From assembly GCF_004349195.1 (NCBI RefSeq), contig NZ_SMLG01000003.1, positions 269,035 through 333,034 of the forward strand: 64,000 nt of DNA, in the 5' to 3' direction. The position numbers and the translations under genes were made by a program. The DNA comes from Flavobacterium rhamnosiphilum. Its GTDB lineage: Bacteria > Bacteroidota > Bacteroidia > Flavobacteriales > Flavobacteriaceae. The notes under the pieces are model-generated. The model ran no database searches, was not told the DNA's origin, and worked only from the letters and a program-made list of their open reading frames with translations. Positions within the stretch are counted from its first letter, which is position 1; every line of letters begins with the position of its first letter. Positions 61,886 to 64,000 of the stretch are shown piece by piece.

Positions 61886-62167
61886 TTAGTCCGCTAAAAT
61901 AATAACTTTATTGTCTTTCATTTCAATTGTCCCCGAATTGATAGCCAGCGTATAATTTTGAGCATCTAACTTTGTGAATTTACCTGCCACTTCTTTTGCA
62001 AAAGTAAAAGAAGAAGCTGTAATTTTCACGACACCTTTTCCTAAAATAGAAACGATTGGTGCGTGGTTATTCAAAATTTGAAAGCTTCCATCAACCCCTG
62101 GCAATGTAACCGAAGTCACTTCTGCTGAAAATAATTTTGCTTCTGGTGATACTATTTCTAATAACAT
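61886..62167 (-). CDS. atpC: ATP synthase F1 epsilon subunit (short form)
   Basis: A 93-residue protein comprising only the N-terminal beta-sandwich of epsilon (LEIVSPEAKLFSAEVTSVTL, PGVDGSFQILNNHAPIVSIL). The C-terminal regulatory helical hairpin found in E. coli epsilon (about 135-139 residues) is absent. It follows atpD by 73 bp. Confidence 0.93.
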   Translation of the reverse strand: MLLEIVSPEAKLFSAEVTSVTLPGVDGSFQILNNHAPIVSILGKGVVKITASSFTFAKEVAGKFTKLDAQNYTLAINSGTIEMKDNKVIILAD

Positions 62168-62183
62168 AATTATGAGTTTTGAA

Positions 62184-62230
62184 TTATGAGTTATGAGTTT
62201 TCAAAATTTGAAATAACTCATAACTCATAA
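62184..62230. repeat. Hairpin of TTATGAG units between atpD and atpC
   Basis: TTATGAGTTATGAG (62184-62197) pairs with CTCATAACTCATAA (62217-62230) around a 19-nt loop. The same unit occurs at 32438-32470. No poly-U end, so it is probably not a terminator. Confidence 0.75.
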
Positions 62231-62240
62231 CTTATAATTT

Positions 62241-63755
<1,515 letters not shown>

Positions 63756-63836
63756 TTATGTATTTATTAAATAGCTATTTAGGTTTATGAAACAGAACCA
63801 ATCGAAACTTATCGATTAGACACTTTTTTCAGTGCG

Positions 63837-63866
63837 CAAAGATAATTTTTTAAAATATAAAATCAA
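63837..63866 (-). promoter_or_regulatory. Promoter of atpDC
   Basis: On the minus strand TTG (63866-63864), 19 nt, TATCTTTG (63844-63837). The -7 octamer is identical to that of the nuo operon. Confidence 0.75.
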
Positions 63867-63954
63867 TAATTTTTTTTATAAAAAACAGGATAATTTTAAC
63901 GGATTGTCTCAAACCCGTTCATAAACAAACAAAAACGCTAGATTTTAATGAAAT

Positions 63955-63990
63955 AAAAAACCACCGCGTCATCAAACGGGTGGCTTTTTA
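63955..63990 (-). terminator. Terminator at the right edge
   Basis: CCACC (63961-63965) pairs with GGTGG (63979-63983), extended imperfectly, with an A run giving U on the minus strand. It probably ends a minus-strand gene that lies beyond the window. Confidence 0.5.
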
Positions 63991-64000
63991 CTTAAAACAA

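Overview
The window is AT-rich, low-GC DNA from a member of the Bacteroidota, very probably a Flavobacterium or close relative. Supporting signs are the SusC/SusD pair, type IX secretion (T9SS) C-terminal signals, promoters of the TTG-N19/20-TAnnTTTG type, a short NuoG, and several small dispersed repeats of a kind often met in flavobacterial genomes. It is chromosomal: it holds the complex I operon, part of the ATP synthase operon, aspS, prs, rplY, pth, ribF and a tRNA-Leu.

Layout. 1-456: 3' end of an RND efflux permease. 560-13217 (minus): a polysaccharide utilisation locus transcribed ECF sigma -> FecR anti-sigma -> SusC -> SusD -> GH31 -> GH63-like -> GH89. The sigma, FecR and the STN domain on SusC form a trans-envelope signalling chain; SusC/SusD import the glycan and the three hydrolases trim it. 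A promoter-like and terminator-like pair on the opposite strand of the susC leader may encode an antisense small RNA. 13502-15207: an SOS-type umuC-umuD pair. 15612-19492: small secreted proteins, a DsbA/FrnE-like oxidoreductase, a Gfo/Idh/MocA oxidoreductase without a normal start codon, a transposase remnant and two sets of repeats. 19765-32891 (minus): the complete 14-gene nuoA-N operon for respiratory complex I.

33190-36933: cold-shock protein, aspS, a TlpA-like thioredoxin and a MORN-type protein. 37069-40467: a compact restriction-modification module (PD-(D/E)xK-like nuclease facing an HsdM-like methylase and a small HsdS-like specificity protein), followed by a truncated ORF and tRNA-Leu(CAA). 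41212-47156: prs, rplY, pth, a T9SS-exported M43 metalloprotease and ribF, with a cluster of dispersed repeats between rplY and pth.

47273-60953: a tandem pair of membrane proteins, then biotin genes spread over about 12 kb (bioB; ketosynthase-bioA-bioD; bioF). Between them lie a large T9SS surface protein, recX, an ECF sigma with a membrane partner, and a TraB/GumN protein. Around bioF there are clear signs of remodelling: a second bioF 3' tail, a DUF2007 gene with an internal stop, and repeat-derived codons inside bioF and bioD. 61076-63752: a DUF2975 membrane protein with an internal TGA, its HTH partner, and atpC and atpD.

The most noteworthy items are the compact restriction-modification module with a 14-nt sequence shared by both of its promoter regions, the possible antisense RNA in the susC leader, the remodelled bioF region, and an unusual ketosynthase next to bioA. 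All assignments come from reading the sequence and from recalled family knowledge; no database search was run.
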